Shown here in pieces: positions 1 through 17,633 of a stretch of 64,000 nt of DNA (positions are counted from its first letter, which is position 1; each line of letters opens with the position of its first letter). The notes beneath the pieces were generated by a model. That model searched no databases. It was not told where the DNA came from and saw only the letters and a program-made list of their open reading frames with translations. The DNA lies in the NCBI RefSeq assembly GCF_034676725.1, contig NZ_JAUCBR010000004.1:2123501-2187500 (forward strand), in the 5' to 3' direction. Both the position numbers and the translations under genes were made by a program. This stretch comes from Denitromonas sp. (GTDB lineage: Bacteria; Pseudomonadota; Gammaproteobacteria; Burkholderiales; Rhodocyclaceae).

Positions 1-29
1 TGGTCGTGGCGCCCTGTAGTCTCTGCTGC

Positions 30-105
30 AGGGGTATAGCTCAACTGGCAGAGCGTCGGTCTCCAAAACCGAAGGTTGGGGGTTCGATTCCCTCTGCCCC
101 TGCCA
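30..105 (+). tRNA. trpT: tRNA-Trp (anticodon CCA)
   Basis: The 76-nt sequence folds as a cloverleaf. The 7-bp acceptor stem pairs 30-36 with 95-101, the anticodon loop reads CTCCAAA, the T loop is GGTTCGATTCC, and the 3' CCA is encoded. Anticodon CCA decodes UGG as tryptophan. It sits just upstream of secE, which is the usual place of tRNA-Trp in the tufB-secE-nusG region of proteobacteria, so it is probably co-transcribed with secE. The 29 bases before it show no recognisable gene. Confidence 0.96.
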
Positions 106-129
106 TATTTTCTGGACTGTTAGACCCGA

Positions 130-477
130 ATGGCTGACAAGCTCAAGTTTGTGCTGGCGCTGCTTTTGGTGGCTGCTGGCATAGCCGGATTCTACCTGCT
201 CTCCGAGCAGGTTCTCGTGCTGCGTGTGCTCGCCGTGCTGGCGGGTGTCGGCGCCGCCGTTGCTGTGGCCTGGTTCACTGAAGCCGGTCAGCGCTTTGCC
301 GTGTTCGTTCGCGAGACGGTGGTCGAGTCGAAGAAGGTGGTTTGGCCGAGTCGTAAAGAGACGGTCCAGATGACGGGTGTTGTCTTCGCATTTGTGGTTG
401 CCATGGCCTTGTTCCTGTGGCTGACCGACAAGAGTCTCGAGTGGGTGTTGTACGACCTCGTGCTGAACTGGAAGTGA
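130..477 (+). CDS. secE: Protein translocase subunit SecE
   Basis: SecE is the small inner-membrane subunit that clamps SecY in the SecYEG channel. The 115-aa product has three hydrophobic segments (about 8-25, 30-50 and 85-108), the proteobacterial form with extra N-terminal helices. The conserved amphipathic stretch VVWPSRKET (about residues 70-78) precedes the last helix. It lies between tRNA-Trp and nusG, with nusG starting 2 nt after its stop, so the two genes are probably translationally coupled. No strong ribosome-binding site precedes the ATG. Confidence 0.95.
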   Translation: MADKLKFVLALLLVAAGIAGFYLLSEQVLVLRVLAVLAGVGAAVAVAWFTEAGQRFAVFVRETVVESKKVVWPSRKETVQMTGVVFAFVVAMALFLWLTDKSLEWVLYDLVLNWK

Positions 478-479
478 TT

Positions 480-1013
480 ATGTCCAAACGCTGGTATGTG
501 GTTCACGCCTATTCGGGCTTTGAAAAATCGGTACAGCGTGCGCTGATCGAGCGCATCTCCCGTGCCGGCATGCAGGATCTGTTTGGTCAGGTGCTGGTGC
601 CGGTCGAAGAAGTGGTTGAAATGAAGTCCGGTCAGAAGAGCATTTCCGAGCGGAAGTTCTTCCCGGGCTATGTCCTCGTCGAGATGGAGATGAACGAGGA
701 GACGTGGCACCTGGTCAAGTCGACCCCGCGCGTGACCGGCTTTGTCGGTGGCACGGGGACCAAACCGACCCCCATTTCCGAGAAGGAAGTGGCCAAGATC
801 ATGAGCCAGATCCAGGAGGGCGTTGAGAAGCCGCGTCCCAAGGTATTGTTCGAGATCGGCGAAGTGGTGCGCGTCAAGGAAGGGCCGTTTACCGATTTCC
901 ATGGTGCGGTCGAGGACGTGAACTACGAAAAGAGCAAGTTGCGGGTGTCGGTGACCATCTTTGGTCGCGGCACGCCCGTCGAGCTGGAATTCGGCCAGGT
1001 CGAAAAGACCTGA
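480..1013 (+). CDS. nusG: Transcription termination/antitermination factor NusG
   Basis: NusG binds RNA polymerase and links it to Rho or to ribosomal protein S10. The 177-aa product begins MSKRWYVVHAYSGFEKSVQ, the start of the NGN domain. It ends with a KOW domain that contains VRVKEGPFTDFHGAVEDVN. The frame stays open upstream inside secE, but the ATG at 480 gives the family's usual N terminus and length. It is followed by the rplK leader. S10 (rpsJ), its ribosomal partner, is encoded in the same cluster. Confidence 0.96.
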   Translation: MSKRWYVVHAYSGFEKSVQRALIERISRAGMQDLFGQVLVPVEEVVEMKSGQKSISERKFFPGYVLVEMEMNEETWHLVKSTPRVTGFVGGTGTKPTPISEKEVAKIMSQIQEGVEKPRPKVLFEIGEVVRVKEGPFTDFHGAVEDVNYEKSKLRVSVTIFGRGTPVELEFGQVEKT

Positions 1014-1094
1014 GCCACACCCCGTCCCCGGACGGGAACGAGGAGCGCCGGCCGCAGGCCGGTGCGTTCGCACTCACAATAGGAGCAAGCCGAC
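1014..1094 (+). promoter_or_regulatory. nusG-rplK leader with two hairpins
   Basis: Two stem-loops are visible in the 81 nt before rplK. One pairs CCCGTC (1021-1026) with GACGGG (1031-1036). The other pairs about 1045-1053 with 1057-1065 around a GCA loop. In enterobacteria L1 represses the L11 operon by binding a leader structure at this position. Whether either hairpin mimics the 23S L1 site cannot be judged here. The rplK ribosome-binding site AGGAG lies at about 1080-1084. Confidence 0.4.
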
Positions 1095-1526
1095 ATGGCT
1101 AAGAAAATCATTGGCTACATCAAGCTGCAGGTGCCGGCCGGCAAGGCCAACCCCAGCCCCCCGATCGGTCCGGCGCTGGGTCAGCGCGGCCTGAACATCA
1201 TGGAATTCTGCAAGGCGTTCAACGCCCGTACGCAGAGCCTTGAGCCGGGTCTGCCGATTCCGGTCGTCATCACCGCTTTCAGCGACAAGAGCTTCACCTT
1301 CATCATGAAGACGCCGCCGGCGTCCATCCTGATCAAGAAGGCAGCCGGTCTGCAGAAGGGCTCGCCGAAGCCGCACACCGACAAGGTCGGCAGCATCACC
1401 CGTGCCCAGGTCGAAGAAATCGCAAAAACCAAGATGCCCGACCTGACGGCGGCGGATCTTGAAGGTGCTGTGCGGACCATCGCTGGTTCGGCGCGCAGCA
1501 TGGGCGTGACGGTTGAGGGGCTCTGA
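1095..1526 (+). CDS. rplK: 50S ribosomal protein L11
   Basis: L11 binds the GTPase-associated centre of 23S rRNA and contacts EF-G and RelA. The 143-aa length is typical. The N-terminal domain carries PSPPIGPALGQRGLNIMEF, the proline-rich factor- and thiostrepton-contact region. The C-terminal RNA-binding domain follows. AGGAG stands about 10 nt before the ATG. rplA starts 2 nt after the stop, so the two form the classical L11 operon. Confidence 0.97.
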   Translation: MAKKIIGYIKLQVPAGKANPSPPIGPALGQRGLNIMEFCKAFNARTQSLEPGLPIPVVITAFSDKSFTFIMKTPPASILIKKAAGLQKGSPKPHTDKVGSITRAQVEEIAKTKMPDLTAADLEGAVRTIAGSARSMGVTVEGL

Positions 1527-1528
1527 TC

Positions 1529-2227
1529 ATGGCAAAAGTTTCCAAGCGCGTTCAAGCGATCCGCGCCAAGGTTGATCGCAATCGTGTGTACTCCATGGCC
1601 GAGGCCCTCACCCTGATCAAGGAAGTGGCCAGCGCCAAGTTCGACGAATCGGTCGACGTGGCGGTGAACCTGGGTATCGATCCGCGCAAATCCGACCAGG
1701 TGGTGCGTGGTTCCGTGGTGCTGCCCGCCGGTACCGGCAAGAGCGTGCGCGTGGCCGTGTTCGCCCAGGGCGACAAGGCCGAGCTGGCGCGTGCGGCGGG
1801 TGCCGATGTGGTCGGTTTTGACGATCTGGCCGAGCAGGTCAAGGGTGGCAATCTCGACTTCGACGTGTGTATCGCCACGCCGGACGCCATGCGCGTGGTC
1901 GGTCAGCTGGGCCAGATTCTCGGCCCGCGCGGCCTGATGCCGAACCCCAAGGTCGGCACCGTGACCATGGACGTGGAAACCGCGGTGAAGAACGCCAAGG
2001 CGGGTCAGGTTCAGTACCGCGCCGACAAGGGCGGCATCGTGCACGCCACCATCGGCCGCGCCTCGTTCTCGGTCGAGGCGCTGCAGCAGAACGCTGCCGC
2101 GCTGGTCGATGCGCTGAACAAGGCCAAGCCGGCCACCTCGAAAGGTCTGTATCTGCGTCGCGTCGCCGTGTCCAGCACCATGGGTGCCGGTGTGCGCGTC
2201 GAGCCGTCGAGCGTCATCGCCGCTTGA
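1529..2227 (+). CDS. rplA: 50S ribosomal protein L1
   Basis: L1 forms the mobile stalk next to the ribosomal E site and, in characterised bacteria, represses its own mRNA. The 232-aa product matches the family length. It contains the signature segment around GPRGLMPNPKVGTV (about residues 130-143). It directly follows rplK and is separated from rplJ by a 291-nt leader, so the L11 and L10 pairs may be regulated separately. Confidence 0.97.
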   Translation: MAKVSKRVQAIRAKVDRNRVYSMAEALTLIKEVASAKFDESVDVAVNLGIDPRKSDQVVRGSVVLPAGTGKSVRVAVFAQGDKAELARAAGADVVGFDDLAEQVKGGNLDFDVCIATPDAMRVVGQLGQILGPRGLMPNPKVGTVTMDVETAVKNAKAGQVQYRADKGGIVHATIGRASFSVEALQQNAAALVDALNKAKPATSKGLYLRRVAVSSTMGAGVRVEPSSVIAA

Positions 2228-2518
2228 TGCAAGTTTGCCTGGCCGGCCCGCAGGGGGCGGCCGGGTCTTTGGGCTGCGGCTCCCGCGGGGGTCGCAGGTT
2301 ATCAAAGACCGCTGGGGATGTGTGCCGGTTCGCCGGTGCGGTCTCAAATTTCACCGCGCAGTTGGCGGCGAAGCCCAGCGTAGATGGCGAAGCCCGAATC
2401 AGGATTCATTCTCGGCCATGCCGGGTTGCTATTGATCTCCTGAATGACGGTCGCCGAAAGTGGTCCGATCCCGGGCGTGATGTCCGGGTGAGGCGTAACC
2501 ATTCAGTGGGAGATGACC
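2228..2518 (+). promoter_or_regulatory. rplJ leader region (candidate L10 autoregulatory leader)
   Basis: This 291-nt gap has no convincing gene. It opens with a GC-rich hairpin (CCGGCC paired with GGCCGG, roughly 2241-2263) and contains several further dyads. A long structured leader between rplA and rplJ is known in gammaproteobacteria, where the L10/L12 complex binds it to repress translation. That role is inferred here from position and length. No sigma-70 promoter is obvious by eye. Confidence 0.45.
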
Positions 2519-3043
2519 GTGGGTCTCAATCTTGAAGGTAAGAAGGCAGTCGTCGCCGAAGTGTCCGCCGAAGTGGCGAACGCGCAGGCGATCATTGTCG
2601 CTGAGTACCGTGGTCTCGAAGTGGGTCAAGTGACTGAATTGCGCGCCAAGGCGCGTGAGTCGGGCGTTTATCTGCGCGTACTGAAGAACACCCTTGCGCG
2701 GCGTGCCATTGCTGGCACGCACTTCGAAGGGCTGACTGATCAACTGGTGGGTCCGCTGATCTACGGTATTTCCGCAGATCCGGTGGCGCCGGCCAAGGTG
2801 CTTCAGCAGTTCTCGAAGGACAACGACAAACTGGTGGTCAAAGCCGGTGTCATGCCCAACTTCGTCATGGACGCAGCTGGTGTCAAGGCCCTGGCAACCA
2901 TGCCGAGTCGTGAAGAGCTGCTGGCCAAGCTGCTCGGCACGATGCAGGCACCGATTGCCAAGTTCGTCCAGACGCTCAACGAGGTGCCCGGAAAGTTCGT
3001 GCGTACGCTCGCAGCAGTTCGTGACTCGAAAGAGACTGCGTAA
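2519..3043 (+). CDS. rplJ: 50S ribosomal protein L10
   Basis: L10 anchors L7/L12 dimers to the ribosome and is a translational repressor of its own operon. I chose the GTG at 2519, giving 174 aa that begin MGLNLEGKKAVVAEVSAEV, which matches the family start. GGGAG (2508-2512) lies 6 nt before this GTG. The in-frame ATG at 2513 touches that ribosome-binding site directly, leaving no usable spacing. The C-terminal helix that binds L7/L12 is present. rplL follows after 63 nt. Confidence 0.93.
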   Translation: MGLNLEGKKAVVAEVSAEVANAQAIIVAEYRGLEVGQVTELRAKARESGVYLRVLKNTLARRAIAGTHFEGLTDQLVGPLIYGISADPVAPAKVLQQFSKDNDKLVVKAGVMPNFVMDAAGVKALATMPSREELLAKLLGTMQAPIAKFVQTLNEVPGKFVRTLAAVRDSKETA

Positions 3044-3106
3044 TTTCCCGAGTAATTGCCGCTCCGCACAGGAGTGGCGTTAGTTCAGTTATCAGGAGTA
3101 ACTCAA

Positions 3107-3487
3107 ATGGCTGTTAGCAAAGCAGAAATCCTCGACGCAATCGCGTCCATGTCGGTTCTGGAACTGTCCGAACTGATCAAGGAAATGGAAGAGAAGTTCG
3201 GTGTGTCCGCCGCTGCCGCCGTGGCTGTGGCTGGTCCCGCTGCCGCTGGTGAAGCCGCTGCCGCTGCCGAAGAAAAGACCGAATTCGACGTGATCCTGGC
3301 CGCCGTTGGCGACAAGAAAGTCGAGGTCATCAAGGTTGTGCGCGCTGCCACCGGCCTGGGCCTGAAAGAAGCCAAGGACCTGGTTGACGGTGCTCCGAAG
3401 GCCGTCAAGGAAGGCGTGGCCAAGGACGAGGCCGAAGGCCTCAAGAAGCAGCTTGAAGAAGCTGGCGCCAAGGTCGAGATCAAGTAA
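3107..3487 (+). CDS. rplL: 50S ribosomal protein L7/L12
   Basis: L7/L12 is the multicopy stalk protein that recruits translation factors. The product is 126 aa. Its N-terminal dimerisation helix is followed by an Ala/Gly-rich hinge (about 36-56) and the factor-binding C-terminal domain with KVEVIKVVRAATGLGLKEAK. The ATG at 3107 is preceded by AGGAG at 3094-3098. The frame stays open upstream to 3056, but that start would add 17 non-homologous residues. Confidence 0.97.
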   Translation: MAVSKAEILDAIASMSVLELSELIKEMEEKFGVSAAAAVAVAGPAAAGEAAAAAEEKTEFDVILAAVGDKKVEVIKVVRAATGLGLKEAKDLVDGAPKAVKEGVAKDEAEGLKKQLEEAGAKVEIK

Positions 3488-3503
3488 TTTCCCGGTCTCA
3501 GGC

Positions 3504-3540
3504 AGGGCTGGCACCCGAAAAAGGGGGCCAGCCCTTTCGT
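3504..3540 (+). terminator. rplL-rpoB attenuator hairpin
   Basis: AGGGCTGGC (3504-3512) pairs perfectly with GCCAGCCCT (3527-3535) and is followed by a short TTTCGT tract. Its place between rplL and rpoB matches the partial terminator of E. coli, which makes polymerase subunits less abundant than ribosomal proteins. The weak U tract fits partial readthrough. Confidence 0.75.
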
Positions 3541-3627
3541 ACTTTTCGAAGCCAGAAGAGAGCGACGTCGTCACCGACGGCTCATTGTCTCCTGTCTTCC
3601 CACGTCTGAACGCTACCCGGAGCATCT

Positions 3628-7762
<4,135 letters not shown>

Positions 7763-7800
7763 GCCGACTGAGTCCAACGCTCAATCGGATGGAGTGACAC

Positions 7801-12080
<4,280 letters not shown>

Positions 12081-12084
<4 letters not shown>

Positions 12085-12110
12085 CCTTTTAAAACGAACG
12101 GGGGTAAAAT
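12081..12110 (+). promoter_or_regulatory. Candidate sigma-70 promoter for the str operon
   Basis: TTGACC (12081-12086) and TAAAAT (12105-12110) are separated by 18 nt. The -35 box overlaps the rpoC stop codon. Transcription would begin near 12117, upstream of a small dyad (GACTGA 12127-12132 with TCAGTC 12143-12148) and of the terminator-like hairpin that precedes rpsL. Confidence 0.6.
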
Positions 12111-12166
12111 CCGGCCTCTTTTTGTAGACTGACCAATCGTAGTCAGTCGCAGCCGGAATACACCGC

Positions 12167-12199
12167 CCGAGGCGGCCCAAAGGGCTGCCTCGGTTTTTT
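12167..12199 (+). terminator. Intrinsic terminator/attenuator before rpsL
   Basis: CCGAGGCGGCCC (12167-12178) pairs with GGGCTGCCTCGG (12182-12193) with one G.T pair, followed by six T residues. It ends the rpoBC message. It also lies downstream of the candidate rpsL promoter, so it may attenuate the str operon. Only 16 nt separate the T run from the rpsL ATG. Confidence 0.8.
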
Positions 12200-12215
12200 G
12201 GGAAATTCTCAAGCT

Positions 12216-12593
12216 ATGCCAACAATTAATCAGCTCGTCCGCAAACCGCGGAAATCTGCCGTTCTCAAAAGCAAGGTGCCGGCGCTTGACGCCTGCCCGC
12301 AGAAGCGTGGTGTGTGCACTCGCGTGTACACCACGACGCCGAAGAAGCCGAACTCCGCACTGCGTAAAGTGGCGAAGGTTCGTCTGACCAACGGCTTTGA
12401 GGTCATCTCGTACATCGGCGGCGAAGGCCACAACCTCCAGGAGCACTCTGTGGTGCTGATCCGTGGTGGTCGTGTCAAGGACTTGCCGGGTGTGCGTTAC
12501 CACATCGTCCGTGGATCGCTGGATCTGCAGGGTGTCAAGGATCGGAAGCAGTCGCGCTCCAAGTACGGCGCCAAGCGCCCGAAGAAAGCCTGA
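12216..12593 (+). CDS. rpsL: 30S ribosomal protein S12
   Basis: S12 sits at the decoding centre and controls accuracy. The 125-aa product starts MPTINQLVRKPRKS. The streptomycin loop TTTPKKPNSALRK has wild-type lysines at 43 and 44, and the second conserved loop GGRVKDLPGVRYH is intact. The start at 12216 gives the universal N terminus, although no strong ribosome-binding site precedes it. rpsG follows after 33 nt. Confidence 0.97.
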   Translation: MPTINQLVRKPRKSAVLKSKVPALDACPQKRGVCTRVYTTTPKKPNSALRKVAKVRLTNGFEVISYIGGEGHNLQEHSVVLIRGGRVKDLPGVRYHIVRGSLDLQGVKDRKQSRSKYGAKRPKKA

Positions 12594-12626
12594 TTGTTGG
12601 CTCAATAAGAATCGGAAGGGGTTGAT

Positions 12627-13097
12627 ATGCCGCGTCGTCGCGAAGTTCCCAAGCGTGAGGTCCTGTCGGATCCGAAGTTTGGTAGTCAGGATGTTTCCAA
12701 GTTCATTAACGTGATCATGCAAGCCGGCAAGAAAGCGGTTGCTGAGCGCATCGTTTACGGTGCTTTCGATCACATCTCCTCGAAGGCTGGCAAGGATCCG
12801 CTGGAGGTCTTTACCGCTGCGCTGGGCAATGTGCGCCCGGTGGTCGAGGTGAAGAGCCGTCGTGTCGGTGGTGCCAACTACCAGGTGCCGGTCGAAGTGC
12901 GTCCGTCGCGTCGCATGGCGCTGTCGATGCGCTGGTTGCGCGAGGCGGCCCGCAAGCGCGCCGAGAAGTCGATGGCCCAGCGCCTGGCTGGCGAGCTGCT
13001 TGAGGCCGCCGAGGGTCGTGGCGCCGCGATGAAGAAGCGCGAAGAAGTGCACCGCATGGCAGAGGCCAACAAGGCGTTCTCGCACTATCGCTTCTGA
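12627..13097 (+). CDS. rpsG: 30S ribosomal protein S7
   Basis: S7 nucleates assembly of the 30S head and contacts mRNA and E-site tRNA. The 156-aa product begins MPRRREVPKREVLSDPKFGS and has the typical bacterial length. In enterobacteria S7 is the repressor of the str operon. A hairpin with a T run follows the gene, before fusA. Confidence 0.97.
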   Translation: MPRRREVPKREVLSDPKFGSQDVSKFINVIMQAGKKAVAERIVYGAFDHISSKAGKDPLEVFTAALGNVRPVVEVKSRRVGGANYQVPVEVRPSRRMALSMRWLREAARKRAEKSMAQRLAGELLEAAEGRGAAMKKREEVHRMAEANKAFSHYRF

Positions 13098-13115
13098 TCG
13101 GAATGCGACGTGGAT

Positions 13116-13140
13116 CGGGCCCGTCAGGGCTCGTTTTTTT
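13116..13140 (+). terminator. Hairpin with T run between rpsG and fusA
   Basis: CGGGCCC (13116-13122) pairs with GGGCTCG (13127-13133) with one G.T pair and is followed by seven T residues (13134-13140). It looks like an intrinsic terminator inside the str operon. It probably reduces transcription into fusA-tuf, or fusA has its own promoter, although none is evident by eye. Confidence 0.6.
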
Positions 13141-13193
13141 GTAATCGACTGAAAGAAAATTGCGCTTCGGCGTGATTGGGAAGGGTTGCTACC

Positions 13194-15287
13194 GTGGCTC
13201 GCAAGACACCTATTGAGCGTTACCGCAACATCGGTATTTCGGCTCACATCGACGCCGGCAAGACAACGACGACCGAGCGGATTCTTTTTTACACCGGCGT
13301 GAACCACAAGATTGGTGAAGTTCACGACGGCGCTGCGACCATGGACTGGATGGCGCAAGAGCAGGAGCGTGGCATCACCATCACCTCCGCGGCGACCACC
13401 TGCTTCTGGAAAGGGATGGACCTGAGCTATCCCGAGCACCACATCAACATCATCGACACCCCGGGGCACGTTGACTTCACCATCGAAGTCGAGCGCTCCA
13501 TGCGCGTGCTCGATGGCGCCTGCATGGTCTATTGCGCGGTCGGTGGCGTTCAGCCGCAGTCCGAAACGGTGTGGCGTCAGGCAACCAAGTACCGCGTGCC
13601 GCGTCTGGCCTTCGTGAACAAGATGGACCGGTCGGGTGCGGACTTCTACAAGGTCGTGGCGCAGATGAAGTCGCGCCTGAAGGCCAATCCGGTGCCGGTG
13701 GTGCTGCCGATTGGTGCCGAAGAGCACTTCGAGGGCGTGGTTGACCTGATCAAGATGAAGGCCATCGTCTGGGACGAGGCCTCGCAGGGAACCAAGTTCG
13801 ACTACGCCGAGATTCCGGCGAACCTGGTCGAAGAAGCGGCCAAGTGGCGCGAGCAGATGGTCGAGGCGGCAGCCGAAGCTACCGAGGAGCTCATGAACGA
13901 GTACCTGGAAAACGGTGAGCTGAGCGAAGCCCAGATCCTGGCCGGCCTGCGTCGTCGTACCATCGCCTGCGAAATCCAGCCGATGCTGTGCGGCACCGCG
14001 TTCAAGAACAAGGGTGTGCAGCGCATGCTGGACGCCGTCATCGAGTTCATGCCGTCGCCGACCGAAGTGCCGGCCGTGACCGGTACCGACGAAGATGGCA
14101 ACGAAATGACGCGCAAGTCGTCCGACGACGAGAAGTTCTCGGCGCTGGCGTTCAAGCTGATGACCGACCCGTTCGTGGGTCAGCTGACCTTTATCCGTGT
14201 TTACTCCGGCGTGCTCGATTCGGGCGACTCGGTGCTGAACTCGGTCAAGGACAAAAAAGAGCGTATCGGCCGTCTGCTGCAGATGCACGCCAACGACCGG
14301 ATCGAGATCAAGGAAGTGCGCGCTGGCGACATCGCTGCCTGCGTGGGCCTGAAGGATGTCACCACGGGTGAGACCCTGTGCGCCCCGGATGCGCCGATCA
14401 TTCTCGAGCGCATGGAATTCCCGGACCCGGTGATTCACGTTGCCGTCGAGCCGAAGACCAAGAGCGACCAGGAAAAGATGGGTATCGCCCTGAGCCGTCT
14501 GGCCCAGGAAGATCCGTCGTTCCGCGTGCGCACCGACGAAGAATCCGGCCAGACGATCATCTCCGGCATGGGTGAGCTGCACCTCGAGATCATCGTTGAT
14601 CGTATGAAGCGTGAATTCAACGTTGAAGCCAACGTGGGTGCGCCGCAGGTGGCCTATCGCGAAGCCGTGCGTTCGGCGGTCGAGCAGGAAGGCAAGTTCG
14701 TCAAGCAGTCCGGTGGTCGTGGTCAGTACGGCCACGTCTGGATCAAGCTGGAGCCGAACGAAGCAGGCAAGGGCTACGAATTCGTCGACGCCATCAAGGG
14801 CGGTGTGGTGCCGCGTGAATACATCCCGGCGGTTGATCGCGGGATTCGTGACACGCTGCCCAGCGGCGTGCTCGCCGGCTTCCCGGTGGTGGACGTCAAG
14901 GTCACGCTGTTCGACGGTTCGTACCACGATGTCGACTCGAACGAAAACGCGTTCAAGATGGCCGGTTCGATGGCCTTCAAGGACGCCATGCGCAAGGCGA
15001 ACCCGGTGCTGCTCGAGCCGATGATGGCGGTCGAGGTCGAGACGCCGGAGGACTTCATGGGCAACGTCATGGGTGACCTGTCCGGCCGTCGCGGTATCGT
15101 GCTGGGTATGGATGACATCGCCGGTGACATGAAGGGTATTCGTGCCGAGGTGCCGCTGGCCGAGATGTTCGGTTACGCCACCTCCCTGCGTTCCTTGACG
15201 CAAGGTCGTGCGACGTACTCGATGGAATTCAAGCACTACAGCGAAGCCCCGAAGAACGTGGCCGAAGCTGTGATCAAGAGCAAGTAA
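13194..15287 (+). CDS. fusA: Elongation factor G
   Basis: EF-G is the GTPase that drives translocation. I chose the GTG at 13194, which gives 697 aa starting MARKTPIERYRNIGISAHID and has AAGGG (13181-13185) 8 nt upstream. The frame stays open back to 13176. The GTP-binding P-loop is AHIDAGKTTTTERI, and the switch II DTPGHVDF and the NKMD motif follow. Domains II to V complete the protein. tuf starts 37 nt after the stop. Confidence 0.96.
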   Translation: MARKTPIERYRNIGISAHIDAGKTTTTERILFYTGVNHKIGEVHDGAATMDWMAQEQERGITITSAATTCFWKGMDLSYPEHHINIIDTPGHVDFTIEVERSMRVLDGACMVYCAVGGVQPQSETVWRQATKYRVPRLAFVNKMDRSGADFYKVVAQMKSRLKANPVPVVLPIGAEEHFEGVVDLIKMKAIVWDEASQGTKFDYAEIPANLVEEAAKWREQMVEAAAEATEELMNEYLENGELSEAQILAGLRRRTIACEIQPMLCGTAFKNKGVQRMLDAVIEFMPSPTEVPAVTGTDEDGNEMTRKSSDDEKFSALAFKLMTDPFVGQLTFIRVYSGVLDSGDSVLNSVKDKKERIGRLLQMHANDRIEIKEVRAGDIAACVGLKDVTTGETLCAPDAPIILERMEFPDPVIHVAVEPKTKSDQEKMGIALSRLAQEDPSFRVRTDEESGQTIISGMGELHLEIIVDRMKREFNVEANVGAPQVAYREAVRSAVEQEGKFVKQSGGRGQYGHVWIKLEPNEAGKGYEFVDAIKGGVVPREYIPAVDRGIRDTLPSGVLAGFPVVDVKVTLFDGSYHDVDSNENAFKMAGSMAFKDAMRKANPVLLEPMMAVEVETPEDFMGNVMGDLSGRRGIVLGMDDIAGDMKGIRAEVPLAEMFGYATSLRSLTQGRATYSMEFKHYSEAPKNVAEAVIKSK

Positions 15288-15324
15288 TCCCGAATTTCGA
15301 CAAGATAACCAAGGAAATTGAGCA

Positions 15325-16515
<1,191 letters not shown>

Positions 16516-16570
16516 TCAACAACGTTCCGGGCGGCGCATGCCGCGTCGCCCTCGCTCTTTGGAATCTACT

Positions 16571-16882
16571 ATGCAAAGCCAAAAAATCCGTATCCGCCTG
16601 AAGGCCTTCGACTATCGTCTGATCGACCAGTCGGCACTCGAGATTGTCGAGACGGCCAAGCGTACCGGTGCCGTGGTCCGTGGCCCTGTGCCGCTGCCCA
16701 CCCGCATCGAGCGTTATGACGTGCTGCGTTCGCCGCACGTCAACAAGGCATCGCGTGACCAGTTCGAAATCCGTACGCATCAGCGCCTGATGGACATTGT
16801 TGATCCGACGGAAAAGACGGTTGACGCCCTGATGAAGCTCGATCTGCCCGCCGGCGTCGACGTGGAAATCAAGTTGCAGTAA
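16571..16882 (+). CDS. rpsJ: 30S ribosomal protein S10 (NusE)
   Basis: S10 is part of the 30S head and also pairs with NusB and NusG in antitermination. The 103-aa product starts MQSQKIRIRLKAFDYRLIDQ and contains the S10 signature around RSPHVNKASRDQFE. The frame is open upstream into tuf, but the ATG at 16571 gives the family N terminus. A promoter-like sequence lies between this gene and rplC, so rpsJ may be transcribed mainly with tuf. Confidence 0.97.
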   Translation: MQSQKIRIRLKAFDYRLIDQSALEIVETAKRTGAVVRGPVPLPTRIERYDVLRSPHVNKASRDQFEIRTHQRLMDIVDPTEKTVDALMKLDLPAGVDVEIKLQ

Positions 16883-16890
16883 TTCTTGGC

Positions 16891-16920
16891 TTGTGTTCTG
16901 TGCGCCTGGGCCGGTATAAT
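16891..16920 (+). promoter_or_regulatory. Candidate sigma-70 promoter between rpsJ and rplC
   Basis: TTGTGT (16891-16896) and a perfect TATAAT (16915-16920) are 18 nt apart. The following 70-nt leader holds a stem pairing CCCGGT (16957-16962) with ACCGGG (16971-16976), and then GGGAG before the rplC start. Confidence 0.65.
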
Positions 16921-16991
16921 CCGGCCCTTGCGTTTTTCGCGCAAAATCTTTACGGCCCCGGTCAATCGCAACCGGGATTTGGGAGAATAAA

Positions 16992-17633
16992 ATGAGTCTA
17001 GGCCTTGTAGGTCGCAAGGTCGGCATGACTCGCATATTCACCGACGATGGTCAAACCATCCCGGTGACTGTGCTTGACATGTCCGACAACCGCGTTAGCC
17101 AGATCAAGACCGCTGAGACCGACGGCTACACCGCCGTCCAGGTTGCCTTCGGCAAGCGTCGTGCTAGCCGTGTGGGCAAACCGCTCGCGGGTCATCTTGC
17201 CAAAGCTGGTGTTGAAGCCAGCCGGCTCCTTCAGGAATTCCGTGTTGACGCTTCGGCGCTCGACGGCGTCAAGCCGGGCGATGTGCTGACGGTCGACATG
17301 TTCGGCGTCGGTCAGAAGGTCGATGTCGTCGGAACCTCTATCGGTAAGGGTTTTGCTGGCGCCATCAAGCGTCACAACTTCTCTTCCAACCGTGCATCCC
17401 ACGGTAACTCGGTGTCGCACAACTCGGCCGGTTCGATCGGTCAGGCGCAGGATCCGGGTCGCGTGCTGCCGGGCAAGCGCATGGCTGCCCACATGGGTGA
17501 TGTGCAGCGCACCATGCAGAACCTGGAAGTGGTTCGCGTCGATGCCGAGCGCCAGCTGCTGCTGGTCAAGGGTGCTGTTCCGGGTGCCCGGGGCGGTGAT
17601 GTGGTGGTCCGGCCGGCGGTCAAGGGGGCGTAA
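16992..17633 (+). CDS. rplC: 50S ribosomal protein L3
   Basis: L3 is an early assembly protein whose long loop reaches toward the peptidyl-transferase centre. The 213-aa product begins MSLGLVGRKVGMTRIFTDDG. It contains the conserved loop with HNFSSNRASHGNSVSHNSAG and, further on, RVLPGKRMAAHMG. Its stop codon overlaps the rplD start by one base (TAATG), indicating translational coupling. Confidence 0.97.
   Translation: MSLGLVGRKVGMTRIFTDDGQTIPVTVLDMSDNRVSQIKTAETDGYTAVQVAFGKRRASRVGKPLAGHLAKAGVEASRLLQEFRVDASALDGVKPGDVLTVDMFGVGQKVDVVGTSIGKGFAGAIKRHNFSSNRASHGNSVSHNSAGSIGQAQDPGRVLPGKRMAAHMGDVQRTMQNLEVVRVDAERQLLLVKGAVPGARGGDVVVRPAVKGA

Noticed and set aside
1..29. Possible end of an upstream tufB gene
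   Set aside because: Only 29 bases precede the tRNA, and no coding signal can be read from them.
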